Part shown: one piece after another, positions 40,066 through 47,472 of the stretch
Position numbering within the stretch: the stretch's first letter is position 1
Layout: every line of letters starts with the position of its first letter
Source of the DNA: UBA5796 sp040752455
GTDB lineage: Bacteria; Chloroflexota; Anaerolineae; Anaerolineales; Villigracilaceae
Reading direction: 5' to 3'
DNA: 64,000 nt
Assembly (NCBI GenBank): GCA_049324115.1
Contig: JBMOMN010000016.1
Coordinates: 62,001-126,000, forward strand
The notes under the pieces: model-generated
Seen by the model: only the letters and a program-made list of their open reading frames with translations
Databases searched by the model: none
What the model was told of the DNA's origin: nothing
Position numbers and translations under genes: made by a program

Positions 40066-40705
40066 TGAAGAACTGAACTCCCCAGGATATGAAATTCCCC
40101 CTGAGCTACAGGGACAGGTGGCTGTGACCACCCTGGACCGGATCTATAACTGGGGCCGGCGCTCCTCGGTTTGGCCGATGATGTTCGGCCTGGCCTGCTG
40201 CGCCATCGAAATGATCGCCGCCCAGGCCTCCCGCTACGACATGGCCCGCTTCGGCATGGAAGTCATGCGCCCCAGCCCGCGCCAGAGCGACCTGCTGCTG
40301 GTCTCCGGGACTGTGACCAAGAAGATGGTCCCCGTCATCGTGCGCCTGTACAACCAGATGCCTGAACCCAAATACGTGGTCGCCATGGGCGCCTGCGCTT
40401 CGGGCGGAGGACCCTTCAAAGAAGGTTACAACGTCGTGGCCGGGATAGACAAATTCCTGCCGGTGGACGTTTACATCCCCGGATGCCCGCCCACCCCGCA
40501 AGCCCTGGTCGCCGGCCTGATCAAACTGCAAGAGAAGATTGACAAGCAATCCATCAAGCAGGTGCGCTGGTACGACCGCAAGAACAAAGCCGACAGCGTA
40601 TACGTCCCCGTCCCCGTGCTCGGCCCGGACCTGATTGACCTGCGCCGCGTGGACGAACTCAAAGAACTCGCCGCCCGTAAACCGGAAACGGTCGAAGAGG
40701 CCTAG
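40058..40705 (+). CDS. nuoB: NADH-quinone oxidoreductase subunit B
   Basis: The 215-residue subunit holds cluster N2, the last iron-sulfur centre before quinone. Ligands are the adjacent Cys pair in FGLACCAIEMIA, Cys in VAMGACASGGG and Cys in IPGCPPTPQALV. The C-terminus is about 40 residues longer than short NuoB forms and is basic. It overlaps iscX and is followed 9 nt later by nuoCD. It belongs to the peripheral arm of complex I, facing the cytoplasm. Confidence 0.96.
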   Translation: MSNEELNSPGYEIPPELQGQVAVTTLDRIYNWGRRSSVWPMMFGLACCAIEMIAAQASRYDMARFGMEVMRPSPRQSDLLLVSGTVTKKMVPVIVRLYNQMPEPKYVVAMGACASGGGPFKEGYNVVAGIDKFLPVDVYIPGCPPTPQALVAGLIKLQEKIDKQSIKQVRWYDRKNKADSVYVPVPVLGPDLIDLRRVDELKELAARKPETVEEA

Positions 40706-40714
40706 GAGGACAGC

Positions 40715-42460
40715 ATGGCAACCCCAACCATCACCGAGACCCTCGACCTGTCCGCCAGATTCCCCGGCTCCGTCACCGCCGACGCACGCCCCGGCTACAC
40801 CGGCTGGATCGTCGAAGCGGATAAGCTGCTCGAAATCGCCGCCTTCCTGCGCGACGAAATGGGCTACGACCTGCTCTCCTCCGTCACCGGCGTGGACTAC
40901 CTGCCCGACGGCAAGATGGAAGTCGTCTACCAGGTCTACAAGACCACCGGCGGCCCCGGCATCTTCTTCAAGGTCCAGGCGCCGCGCGTGGACCCGATCG
41001 AGGTCCCCTCGGTCGTTCCCGTCTGGCCCGGCGCGGACTTCCAGGAGCGCGAAATCTGGGACCTGTACGGCGTCAAGTTCACCGGCCATCCCGACCTGCG
41101 CCGCATCCTGACCTGGGAAGGCTTCTCCGGCCATCCCATGCGTAAGGACTGGAAGGAAGCCTTCTACGAGGAAGACGCCAAGCCCTTCAAATCCCGCTGG
41201 CCCGAAGGCCGGATCAAAATGGCCGAAGAACGCAATCCCTTCAGCGACAACGTGATGTTCGAGGAAGGCTTCGACCCCGAAAAATGGACCTCCAACGACC
41301 CCGAAGAAGCCCTCTACGCCTCGCTCAAGAAATACACCGCCGAGACCTCCGACGGGATCAAGACCGACCACATCCTGGTCAACATGGGACCCCAGCACCC
41401 CTCCACGCACGGCGTCTTCCGCGCCGTCGTCATCCTGGACGGGGAAACTGTCGTCAGCTTGAAGCCCGTCATGGGCTACCTGCACCGCAACCACGAGAAG
41501 ATCGGCGAGCGCAACACCTTCCTGCAAAACATGCCCTACACCGACCGGCTCGACTACTTCAACTCGATGAGCAACAACTGGGGCTACGCTTTGGCGGTCG
41601 AAAAGCTGATGGGCGTCGCCGTGCCCGAACGGGCCGAATACATCCGGGTCATCATGGCCGAACTCAGCCGCATCCAGAACCACCTGATCTGGACCGGCAT
41701 GATGCTCAACGACCTGGGCGCCTACTTCACCCCCGCACTTTACGCCTTCGAAGAGCGCGAACTGATCCTCGACATCTTCGAAGCCGTGGCCGGCTCGCGC
41801 ATGATGTGCAACTACTTCCGCTTCGGCGGCCTGGCGCGTGACCTGCCCGAAGGTACCCTCGACAAGATCAAGGCGTTGGTCTTCGACCGCCTGTCCGCCA
41901 AAGTGGACGAGTTCGACCGCCTGCTGACCGAGAACGAGATCCTCGTCTCGCGGCTCAAGGGCATCAGCAAACTCAGCCCCGAAGACGCCATCGCCTACTC
42001 GATGACCGGCCCCGTCCTGCGCGCCACCGGCGTCCCCTACGACATCCGCCGCGCCGAACCCTACGGCATCTACGACCGCTTCGACTTCGACGTGGTCACC
42101 CGCACCGACGGCGACATGTACGCCCGCTACCTGGTGCGCCTCGAAGAGATGCGCCAGTCGCTGCGCATCCTCAAACAGGCCATCGCCGGGCTGCCCGAGG
42201 GACCGATCATCACCGGGAAACCGCAGTACCAGGTCCGGGTCCCGGCCGGCGAAGCCTATGGGCGCATCGAGGCCCCCAAAGGCGAACTCGGCTACTACGT
42301 CATCTCCAACGGCAAACCCAATCCCTGGCGCTATCACGTCCGCGCCCCATCCTTCATCAACCTGACCGCCCTCGAAAAGATGTGCGTAGGCGCCAAGATC
42401 GCTGACTTCGTTGCCATCCTCGGCACCATTGACATCGTGCTTGGCGAACTCGACCGGTAG
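40715..42460 (+). CDS. nuoCD: NADH-quinone oxidoreductase fused subunits C and D
   Basis: The 581-residue protein joins NuoC (about 1-150, with WPGADFQEREIWDLYGVKF and HPDLRRILTWEGF) and NuoD (from about 215, beginning DHILVNMGPQHPSTHGVFR). The NuoD part has the quinone-site His and Tyr region MGYLHRNHEKIGE and ends with the family C-terminus GTIDIVLGELDR. A charged connector of about 60 residues joins the halves without a stop. Fusion is known in E. coli and some other bacteria. GGAG precedes the ATG. The protein is part of the connecting module near NuoB. Confidence 0.95.
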   Translation: MATPTITETLDLSARFPGSVTADARPGYTGWIVEADKLLEIAAFLRDEMGYDLLSSVTGVDYLPDGKMEVVYQVYKTTGGPGIFFKVQAPRVDPIEVPSVVPVWPGADFQEREIWDLYGVKFTGHPDLRRILTWEGFSGHPMRKDWKEAFYEEDAKPFKSRWPEGRIKMAEERNPFSDNVMFEEGFDPEKWTSNDPEEALYASLKKYTAETSDGIKTDHILVNMGPQHPSTHGVFRAVVILDGETVVSLKPVMGYLHRNHEKIGERNTFLQNMPYTDRLDYFNSMSNNWGYALAVEKLMGVAVPERAEYIRVIMAELSRIQNHLIWTGMMLNDLGAYFTPALYAFEERELILDIFEAVAGSRMMCNYFRFGGLARDLPEGTLDKIKALVFDRLSAKVDEFDRLLTENEILVSRLKGISKLSPEDAIAYSMTGPVLRATGVPYDIRRAEPYGIYDRFDFDVVTRTDGDMYARYLVRLEEMRQSLRILKQAIAGLPEGPIITGKPQYQVRVPAGEAYGRIEAPKGELGYYVISNGKPNPWRYHVRAPSFINLTALEKMCVGAKIADFVAILGTIDIVLGELDR

Positions 42461-42472
42461 AAGGAGAACACC

Positions 42473-43072
42473 ATGAATGGAAAAGGCTTACTCAAAGGTT
42501 TAAGCGTCACCGCAAAACGCTTCCTTGACTCCTACCTGGAAGACATTCGCTGGCTGGGCAAAAAGGCCACGCCCGAAAAGATCGCCTTCCGCTCCAGCAA
42601 GGACGCCCGCGGCACCTTCACCGTCCAGTTCCCCGAAGAAAAACTGCCCACTCCCGAGGAATTCCGCTACATCCCCTTCCTGGTCTACGACGAAGCCGAA
42701 GGCAACAAGGAGATCCGCTGTACCTCGTGCGGCATCTGCGCCAAGGTCTGCCCGCCGCAGTGCATCTGGATCGTGCGCACCAACGACCCCGAAACCGGCA
42801 AACCCATTCCCCAGCCGGCCGAATTCTACATTGACGCCGACATCTGCATGAACTGCGGCCTGTGCGCCGAATACTGCCCCTTCGACGCCATCAAGATGGA
42901 CCACGACTACGAGATCGCCTCGTACAACCGCAACGTCCTGAACCTCGACAAACTGATGAAACCGGCCAGCTACTACGCCGGGATCCGCCCGCTCAACAAC
43001 CGGCGCGAAGAAGAGGCCAGGGCCGCCAAAGCCGCCGCCAAGGCTGCCGCCGTAGCCGCAAAGGCTGAGTAA
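42473..43072 (+). CDS. nuoI: NADH-quinone oxidoreductase subunit I (2 x 4Fe-4S)
   Basis: The 199-residue protein has two cubane motifs: CTSCGICAKVCPPQC (about 83-97) and CMNCGLCAEYCPFDA (about 124-138), holding clusters N6a and N6b. The N-terminal 75 residues are an amphipathic membrane-contact region. The C-terminus is an Ala/Lys-rich tail (ARAAKAAAKAAAVAAKAE), which is not needed for cluster binding. AAGGAG precedes the ATG, 12 nt after nuoCD. NuoA, H, J-N and the NADH-binding E/F/G subunits are absent here, so the complex is encoded in more than one place. Confidence 0.95.
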   Translation: MNGKGLLKGLSVTAKRFLDSYLEDIRWLGKKATPEKIAFRSSKDARGTFTVQFPEEKLPTPEEFRYIPFLVYDEAEGNKEIRCTSCGICAKVCPPQCIWIVRTNDPETGKPIPQPAEFYIDADICMNCGLCAEYCPFDAIKMDHDYEIASYNRNVLNLDKLMKPASYYAGIRPLNNRREEEARAAKAAAKAAAVAAKAE

Positions 43073-43096
43073 ATCCTTCGCAAGAATACCTGAAAA

Positions 43097-43130
43097 GAAA
43101 GGATAGGGTCCCCCCGCCCCTATCCTTTTC
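43097..43130 (+). terminator. Intrinsic terminator of the iscX-nuo operon
   Basis: GAAAGGATAGGG pairs with CCCCTATCCTTTTC around a C-rich loop and ends in TTTTCC. It lies about 25 nt after nuoI. Confidence 0.88.
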
Positions 43131-43191
43131 CTAAACCCTATTCGAATATGGAATGCGGACTTTAGTCCGCTATTCGCCTGTTTCTGACCCC

Positions 43192-43527
43192 ATGCCTAAC
43201 CCCGATACCGAACTGCTCTTCCCGCCCCGCATCATCCCGGACCTGGAAAGCCTGCGCGATGGACCCTGGCGTTCCCTCGTCCGACGCGTTGCCGCCGCGC
43301 CCGCAGCCTCCCCCGATCGGACGGCCTTCGTCCTGTTGATGGTGCGCCTCAACAACTGCGCCGCCTGTCACACCGGCTCTTACCGCGCCTTGCAGGGCTG
43401 TACCCACTGCTCGCGGCAAAACATCCTGAGACGCAAGGAAAGCGACGAGGAACTGGTGGCGCTTTTCGATGCCGCAAAAAAAGAGGTGGATGCCAGCGAA
43501 GTGCTTTGCAAAATTCAAGACAGATGA
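43192..43527 (+). CDS. Small Cys-rich protein with a CAACH motif, function unknown
   Basis: The 111-residue protein has no signal peptide. The middle reads VRLNNCAACHTGSYRALQG, then CTHCSRQNILRRK, giving four Cys in two pairs plus a His. The CxxCH looks like a c-type heme site, but without export heme attachment is unlikely; a zinc or iron-sulfur centre is more plausible. The C-terminal EELVALFDAAKKEVDAS is helical. The ATG at 43192 is preceded by a plausible start context; an earlier GTG-type start is possible. Its stop overlaps the start of the following EamA transporter (ATGATGA), so they are coupled. Confidence 0.6.
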   Translation: MPNPDTELLFPPRIIPDLESLRDGPWRSLVRRVAAAPAASPDRTAFVLLMVRLNNCAACHTGSYRALQGCTHCSRQNILRRKESDEELVALFDAAKKEVDASEVLCKIQDR

Positions 43528-44597
43528 TGACACAAAACCGTTTCATTCCGATCATCCAGGCGCTGGCAGCCGCCTTGCTGTTTGGATCCAGCGCGCCGCT
43601 GGCCAAATTGTTTCTGGGCGAAGTCGAACCGGTCCCCCTGGCCGCTTTCTTGTACCTGGGCAGCGGGATCGGATTGCTCGGAGTCAAGCTCTTCCAACAC
43701 TTCGTCCAACGGATATCCGATTGCGAAGCAAAGATCACCCGGCCGGATTATTTATGGCTGGCTGGAGCCATTGTCGCCGGGGGGATAGCCGCGCCAATCA
43801 TCCTGCTTTTCAGCCTGCAAAGCACGCCTGCTGCCACCGCATCCCTGTTGCTGAATTTCGAAGGTGTGGCGACCACGCTGATCGCAGCCCTGGCTTTCAA
43901 GGAAGCCATCAGCCGCCGGGCCTGGTGGGCCATCGCCCTGGTCACGCTTGCCAGCATCCTGCTTTCCATCAACGCGAATGCCGGTTGGGGATTTTCACCC
44001 GGCGCTCTGGGAATTTTGGCTGCCTGCATCCTTTGGGGCCTGGACAACAACTTTACCCGCAATATCTCTGCTAAAGACCCTCTCGTAATCGTCACCATAA
44101 AAGGATTGGGGGCGGGTAGTTTCTCGCTGGGCTTGGCGCTGTTCCTGGGCAACACGTTTCCCGCCGTAGAAGTCATTTCGGGCGCGCTGGCTTTGGGCTT
44201 CCTGAGCTACGGGATGAGCATCGTCCTGTTCATTCATGCCATGCGCGGGCTTGGCGCCGCTCGCACCAGCACGTTATTCAGCACAGCGCCGCTGGCCGGT
44301 GTGATCTTATCCTTCATCGTGTTCCGGGAATTCCCGGGCGGGACGTTCGCGTTCGCCATTCCGCTGGCGATCATCGGAATGGTGGCGTTGGCAGGCGAAG
44401 AACACGAACACCAACACATCCACGAAGCGGTGCTCCACGAGCACGCCCATGTCCACGGCGACGGGCATCACGAACATGAACATGAGGGCGAATTCACCGG
44501 GAAACACTCGCATTTCCACCGGCACGACGAAGTGACCCATACACATCATCACATGCCCGACCTTCACCACTGGCACACCCACCCGGTCGAATCTTGA
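43524..44597 (+). CDS. EamA/DMT transporter with His-rich cytoplasmic tail
   Basis: The 357-residue protein has ten predicted hydrophobic helices in two homologous halves (for example ALAAALLFGSSAPLAKLF and ASILLSINANAGWGFSPG), as in the drug/metabolite transporter superfamily. The last ~65 residues are unusual. They contain stretches like EEHEHQHIHEAVLHEHAHVH and HTHHHMPDLHHWHTHP, with about two dozen His, so the tail probably binds zinc, nickel, cobalt or copper. This suggests a metal-linked transporter, not a plain amino-acid exporter. It overlaps the Cys-rich gene by 4 nt. A terminator follows. Confidence 0.82.
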   Translation: MMTQNRFIPIIQALAAALLFGSSAPLAKLFLGEVEPVPLAAFLYLGSGIGLLGVKLFQHFVQRISDCEAKITRPDYLWLAGAIVAGGIAAPIILLFSLQSTPAATASLLLNFEGVATTLIAALAFKEAISRRAWWAIALVTLASILLSINANAGWGFSPGALGILAACILWGLDNNFTRNISAKDPLVIVTIKGLGAGSFSLGLALFLGNTFPAVEVISGALALGFLSYGMSIVLFIHAMRGLGAARTSTLFSTAPLAGVILSFIVFREFPGGTFAFAIPLAIIGMVALAGEEHEHQHIHEAVLHEHAHVHGDGHHEHEHEGEFTGKHSHFHRHDEVTHTHHHMPDLHHWHTHPVES

Positions 44598-44630
44598 CCG
44601 GATGCGCTTTGCGCGGATCGAGCAGGAATC

Positions 44631-44660
44631 AAAAGAACCTGGTTTTGCCAGGTTCTTTTC
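44631..44660 (+). terminator. Intrinsic terminator of the EamA gene
   Basis: AAAGAACCTGG pairs with CCAGGTTCTTTT around TTTTG and runs into CGTTTT. It lies about 35 nt past the stop codon. Confidence 0.88.
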
Positions 44661-44693
44661 GTTTTACCCTGTCATTGCGGTAGCCGCGCTCGC

Positions 44694-44834
44694 AGAGAGT
44701 GTTTTATAAAACAGAATTCACCACAGATAAACACGGATGAACGCTGATTTTTGTTAAAAACCCGACGGAATCGCTTTTAAATCCAATTTATCTGCGTTCA
44801 TCTGTGGTTAAAAACGAGTTTCAAAACACTCTCT
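44694..44834. repeat. Repeat element with terminal and internal inverted repeats
   Basis: The ends AGAGAGTGTTTT and AAAACACTCTCT are perfect 12-nt inverted repeats. Inside lie TTCACCACAGATAAACACGG and ATCTGCGTTCATCTGTGG, the widely scattered 'ACCACAGATGAACACAGAT' type sequence known in many bacterial intergenic regions. The size and structure resemble a MITE, though no target-site duplication is clear. It ends 22 nt before the stop of the DsrE-family gene. Confidence 0.7.
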
Positions 44835-44855
44835 CAGGGACAGGTTGCAAGCCGC

Positions 44856-45203
44856 TCAATACACGATGACCTTATCTGCCTCCAGCGCCCAGTCCCCCTG
44901 CAAGTCGAGACTGCCCATTTTGACGCCCTCGATCATATCCTCTGGCTCGATCCCGCGAGCCTGGCAGCAGGAGTTTCAGGTCGCGACCTCGCCGCGCCGG
45001 GCCAGCGAACTGACCATCCGCTCGACGTTGTAATACCCGTCCGGGGTTTTCTGGCCTTTGCGGGCGCAGAAGATCCCGTCTGCGGTCAGGAACACCCGCA
45101 CCTGCACTCCCTGGCGTTTGACCAGGTTGAGCGCCAGCCGCAGGGCGTTGTAGGGTCGTTCGTCACCGTAGGGGGCATCGTTGATGATGAACAAAACATT
45201 CAT
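44856..45203 (-). CDS. DsrE-family protein, probable selenoprotein (in-frame TGA at codon 76)
   Basis: The frame starts MNVLFIINDAPYGDERPYNA and is homologous throughout to DsrE/DsrF-like sulfur-transfer proteins of ~115 residues. Codon 76 is TGA. Reading continues without interruption as NSCCQARGIEPEDMIEG ... LEADKVIVY to a second stop at 44856, giving a normal 115-residue protein. In relatives the region reads CGTCMDARG, so the TGA stands where the first Cys of a CxxC motif is expected, giving U76-N-S-C79. A hairpin with a G-rich loop begins 15 nt after the TGA. DsrE-like selenoproteins have been reported in marine metagenomes. GGAGG precedes the ATG. A simple nonsense mutation is the alternative. 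Confidence 0.72.
44938..44972 (-). promoter_or_regulatory. Candidate bacterial SECIS hairpin
   Basis: On the minus strand GGCTCG (44961-44956) and CGAGCC (44949-44944) make a perfect 6-bp stem with loop CGGGAT; TCCT (44972-44969) and AGGA (44941-44938) can extend it. The loop lies about 20 nt after the TGA (44978-44976) and holds GG, as expected for SelB-binding hairpins. No bulged U is obvious. Confidence 0.55.
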
Positions 45204-45281
45204 GCAAACCTCCAAGTTTTTTTCTGAACTGACGGGCCTGGACAACCTCCTGGCGTGAATTATACAGGAGAAACCCGGAAG

Positions 45282-45346
45282 AGACTTCGGAAGTCTTTTT
45301 CAGAGTCTTTGCGGCCGGAATGCATCCTGAAAGACTTCCGAAGTCT
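45282..45346. repeat. Palindromic repeat family B, copy 2
   Basis: AGACTTCGGAAGTCTTT and AAAGACTTCCGAAGTCT are perfect 17-nt arms around a 31-nt centre with CAGAGTCTTT. It is 79 nt upstream of the DsrE start, and is related to 23197-23262 and 59519-59570. Confidence 0.78.
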
Positions 45347-45429
45347 GCCCTTTTCCAATCGGAGGGTTGGCCATAGCGATTTTCAAGTTTCAGCCGCCCA
45401 AAAATTCAATTTCGGCGGCTGAAACTTTG

Positions 45430-45645
45430 TTATTTCCCTTGAAGCCCCTTTTTGAGCCGCAAAAACACAAGCGACCATCGTCTTTTTGACAACAGCCACT
45501 TGCCGGCAGTCAGTTCAATGGATCGGATTTCGAGCGGGTCTTCAGGGTGGTCGGCATCCCGGAGCGTCTTATACGCTTCAAAAGACGCTTCCGGGCGGAA
45601 CCGGATCACATAGGTTCCGTCGCGGTCAATGTACAGCGTAAACAT
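45430..45645 (-). CDS. Hypothetical protein, start uncertain
   Basis: The frame, at least 71 residues, reads MFTLYIDRDGTYVIRFRPEA and ends RWSLVFLRLKKGLQGK. It is basic with no signal peptide or familiar motif. An open frame extends upstream to 45867 but then overlaps the membrane-protein gene on the other strand, so the ATG at 45645 is preferred. No good ribosome site is seen. It may be a remnant. The stretch 45204-45429 between it and the DsrE gene holds repeat B2 and a GGCGGCTGAAACTT-type sequence but no gene. Confidence 0.4.
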   Translation of the reverse strand: MFTLYIDRDGTYVIRFRPEASFEAYKTLRDADHPEDPLEIRSIELTAGKWLLSKRRWSLVFLRLKKGLQGK

Positions 45646-45730
45646 CCAAACAAGGATTCGCCTTGACTTTCCTTTCACCGGCGCGATAATGGTTTCGAGA
45701 TGATCGCGAGAGCGGAAAGGAATCAGGCCA

Positions 45731-46093
45731 ATGGAACTTACCCCATCTTCATCGAAAAAGCTGCGAGATTTTGCCGGGGGGCTGTTCGGCTGGTTCCTTG
45801 CCAGCAACTTCCTGTTCGGGGTGATGGTCTTCGACTTCAGCCGGTTCTCGAACACCGTCTCCAACATCCTGGCTTACGTGACGCTGGGGATCCTCTGGCT
45901 GGCGACCCTCGCCCTGCCGCCGGTCCTGTTTGCCAAAGGGAAGCACGCCCTGGGTTGGGGGATCGTGACCGCCGCCGTGATGAACTGCGGGACGTGGCTG
46001 GTGCTGATGTTCGGCCGGGACGACGTTCCTTTCGGGCTTATCCCCTTCCTGCTGCCCGTCCCCGCTGCGCTGTTGATGCTGTTCGACGATTAA
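45731..46093 (+). CDS. Small polytopic membrane protein
   Basis: The 120-residue protein has a polar N-terminus (MELTPSSSKKLRDFAGG), then hydrophobic helices at about 18-35, 47-68, 73-95 and 100-116 (LFGWFLASNFLFGVMVF; ILAYVTLGILWLATLALPPVL). I do not recognise the family. AGGA and CAGG lie before the ATG. The first 137 bases overlap an open frame on the opposite strand, but the hydrophobic pattern here is convincing. A repeat element follows directly. Confidence 0.6.
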   Translation: MELTPSSSKKLRDFAGGLFGWFLASNFLFGVMVFDFSRFSNTVSNILAYVTLGILWLATLALPPVLFAKGKHALGWGIVTAAVMNCGTWLVLMFGRDDVPFGLIPFLLPVPAALLMLFDD

Positions 46094-46103
46094 TGCTTTA
46101 TCC

Positions 46104-46209
46104 TGTCGTTGCGAGGAGGGTGCTCTCCCCGACGAAGCAATCTTCCCGCCAGTGTAGAAGACTGCTTCGCTGCGCTCGCAGTGACAAGGTCCCGTTCCTC
46201 GCAGTGACA
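46104..46209. repeat. Dispersed repeat of the 'GTTGCGAGGAG...GCTTCGCTGCGCTCGCAGTGAC' type
   Basis: TGTCGTTGCGAGGA at the left pairs imperfectly with TCCTCGCAGTGACA at the right, and GACGAAGCAATCTTC with GAAGACTGCTTCG inside. This is a recognisable widespread intergenic palindrome. A truncated piece (TGTCATTGCGGTAGCCGCGC) occurs near 44670. Confidence 0.65.
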
Positions 46210-46231
46210 GGCACTGCGGGCCAAACGCAAT

Positions 46232-46279
46232 TTGAATCCTGAGATGCAATCGGGTACAATGACCCCCTGATTGCATCTC
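46232..46279 (+). promoter_or_regulatory. mrp promoter with an 11-bp inverted repeat over the -10 box
   Basis: TTGAAT (46232-46237) and TACAAT (46255-46260) are 17 bp apart. GAGATGCAATC (46241-46251) and GATTGCATCTC (46269-46279) are perfect inverted arms around the -10 box and likely start site. A second TATAAT is at 46281-46286. The arrangement fits an operator, or a hairpin at the 5' end of the mRNA. Confidence 0.6.
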
Positions 46280-46302
46280 ATATAATTACAGGAACTCCCT
46301 CA

Positions 46303-47355
46303 ATGTCCCCATCCCCTACCCAAGACTCCGTCCTGGCCGCCCTCAGTACCGTCCAGGAACCAGAATTGCACAAAGACCTGGTCACCCTGAATATGATCCA
46401 CGACCTGGCAATCCAGGGCGACACGGTCAGTTTCACCGTCATGCTCACCACCCCGGCCTGCCCCTTGCGCGGGCGGATCGAGAAGGAAGCCCGCGAAGCC
46501 GTGATGGGCGTGCCGGGCGTCAAGTCCGTCAATCTCAAACTCGACTCGAACGTGCCCAACGATGGGCGGATGCGCGGCCTGGTCTCGGCCCCGATCCGCA
46601 ACGCCATCGCGGTCGCTTCGGGCAAGGGCGGGGTCGGGAAGTCAACCGTCTCCGTTAATTTGGCGGTTGCCCTGGCCCAGACCGGCGCCCGGGTCGGCCT
46701 GATGGATGCCGACATCTACGGCCCCAACGTGCCGACGATGATGGGCGTGGAACGCATGCCCAACCCGGTCAACGAGAAGCTTACCCCGGCCCTGGCCTAT
46801 GGGGTCAAGATGATGTCCATGGGCTTCCTGGTCAAGCCGGGACAGCCGCTCATCTGGCGCGGCCCGATGCTCAACTCGGCCATCCGCCAATTCCTGAGCG
46901 ACGTGGACTGGGGCGAACTCGACTATCTCATCATTGACCTGCCGCCCGGCACCGGCGACGCCCCGCTCTCGCTGGCCCAGGCCCTGCCGCTCTCCGGCGT
47001 GGTCATCGTCACCATCCCGCAAGCGGTCTCACTCGAAGACGCCAGCCGCGGCCTGGAGATGTTCCGCACCCTCGAAGTGCCGATCTTGGGCGTGATCGAG
47101 AACATGCGCGGCGAGTTCTTCGGCTCTGGCGGCGGCGAAGCGCTGGCCCAACGCTACGACGTGCCCTTCCTCGGCGCGGTCCCGATGGTCTCCGAAGTGC
47201 GTCTCGGCGGGGACAGCGGGAAACCGGTCGTCGCCACGAATCCGCAATCGGAGGCCGCGGCAGCCCTGAAGTCCCTGGCCGAAGCGGTGGCCGCCCGCAT
47301 CAGCGTCGAGGCCCTCGGTCAAGACAGCGCCCCGACGATCAATATCGTCGGGTAA
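46303..47355 (+). CDS. Mrp/NBP35-family P-loop protein lacking the CxxC motif
   Basis: The 350-residue protein has an N-terminal MIP18/DUF59 domain (about 1-85, with TTPACPLRGRIEKEA) and a ParA/NifH-type ATPase domain. The Walker A is deviant: ASGKGGVGKSTVSVNLA near 107; the DADIYGPNVP and LPPGTGDAPLSL motifs are intact. Mrp proteins carry iron-sulfur clusters to apoproteins, and the eukaryotic relative Ind1 serves complex I. Here the segment that normally holds CPxC (after IENM) is deleted: the text runs IENMRGEFFGSGGG. So a bridging cluster by the usual Cys pair is not possible. AGGAA precedes the ATG. Confidence 0.9.
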   Translation: MSPSPTQDSVLAALSTVQEPELHKDLVTLNMIHDLAIQGDTVSFTVMLTTPACPLRGRIEKEAREAVMGVPGVKSVNLKLDSNVPNDGRMRGLVSAPIRNAIAVASGKGGVGKSTVSVNLAVALAQTGARVGLMDADIYGPNVPTMMGVERMPNPVNEKLTPALAYGVKMMSMGFLVKPGQPLIWRGPMLNSAIRQFLSDVDWGELDYLIIDLPPGTGDAPLSLAQALPLSGVVIVTIPQAVSLEDASRGLEMFRTLEVPILGVIENMRGEFFGSGGGEALAQRYDVPFLGAVPMVSEVRLGGDSGKPVVATNPQSEAAAALKSLAEAVAARISVEALGQDSAPTINIVG

Positions 47356-47364
47356 TCTTGAGGG

Positions 47365-47450
47365 TGCGTCGCACCAAACACCGGGGATGGTCCCTTTCAA
47401 CGGAGTACGCTTCAGGATTGAAAATTTCCCGTTTATCATGGTGCGACGCA
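47365..47450. repeat. Repeat family C (TGCGTCGCACC ends), copy 1
   Basis: TGCGTCGCACC and GGTGCGACGCA are perfect 11-nt ends of an 86-bp element. A second element of exactly 86 bp with the same ends lies at 58295-58380. Both finish 21-22 bp before a start codon. Centres are only partly alike. Confidence 0.78.
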
Positions 47451-47472
47451 CTCCCTACGGTATAATTTCCTC

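Noticed and set aside
40106..42337. A 743-codon open frame on the minus strand across nuoB-nuoCD
   Set aside because: It is the GC-driven shadow of strongly conserved nuo genes, low in complexity (V, G, D, H rich) and without a recognisable domain.
43360..43372. CxxCH motif as evidence for a c-type cytochrome at 43192-43527
   Set aside because: The protein has no signal peptide, and heme c attachment happens outside the cytoplasm.
44976..44978. Calling the DsrE gene simply truncated at codon 75
   Set aside because: The homologous frame continues to a natural stop and the TGA is exactly at a conserved Cys; truncation remains the alternative but explains less.
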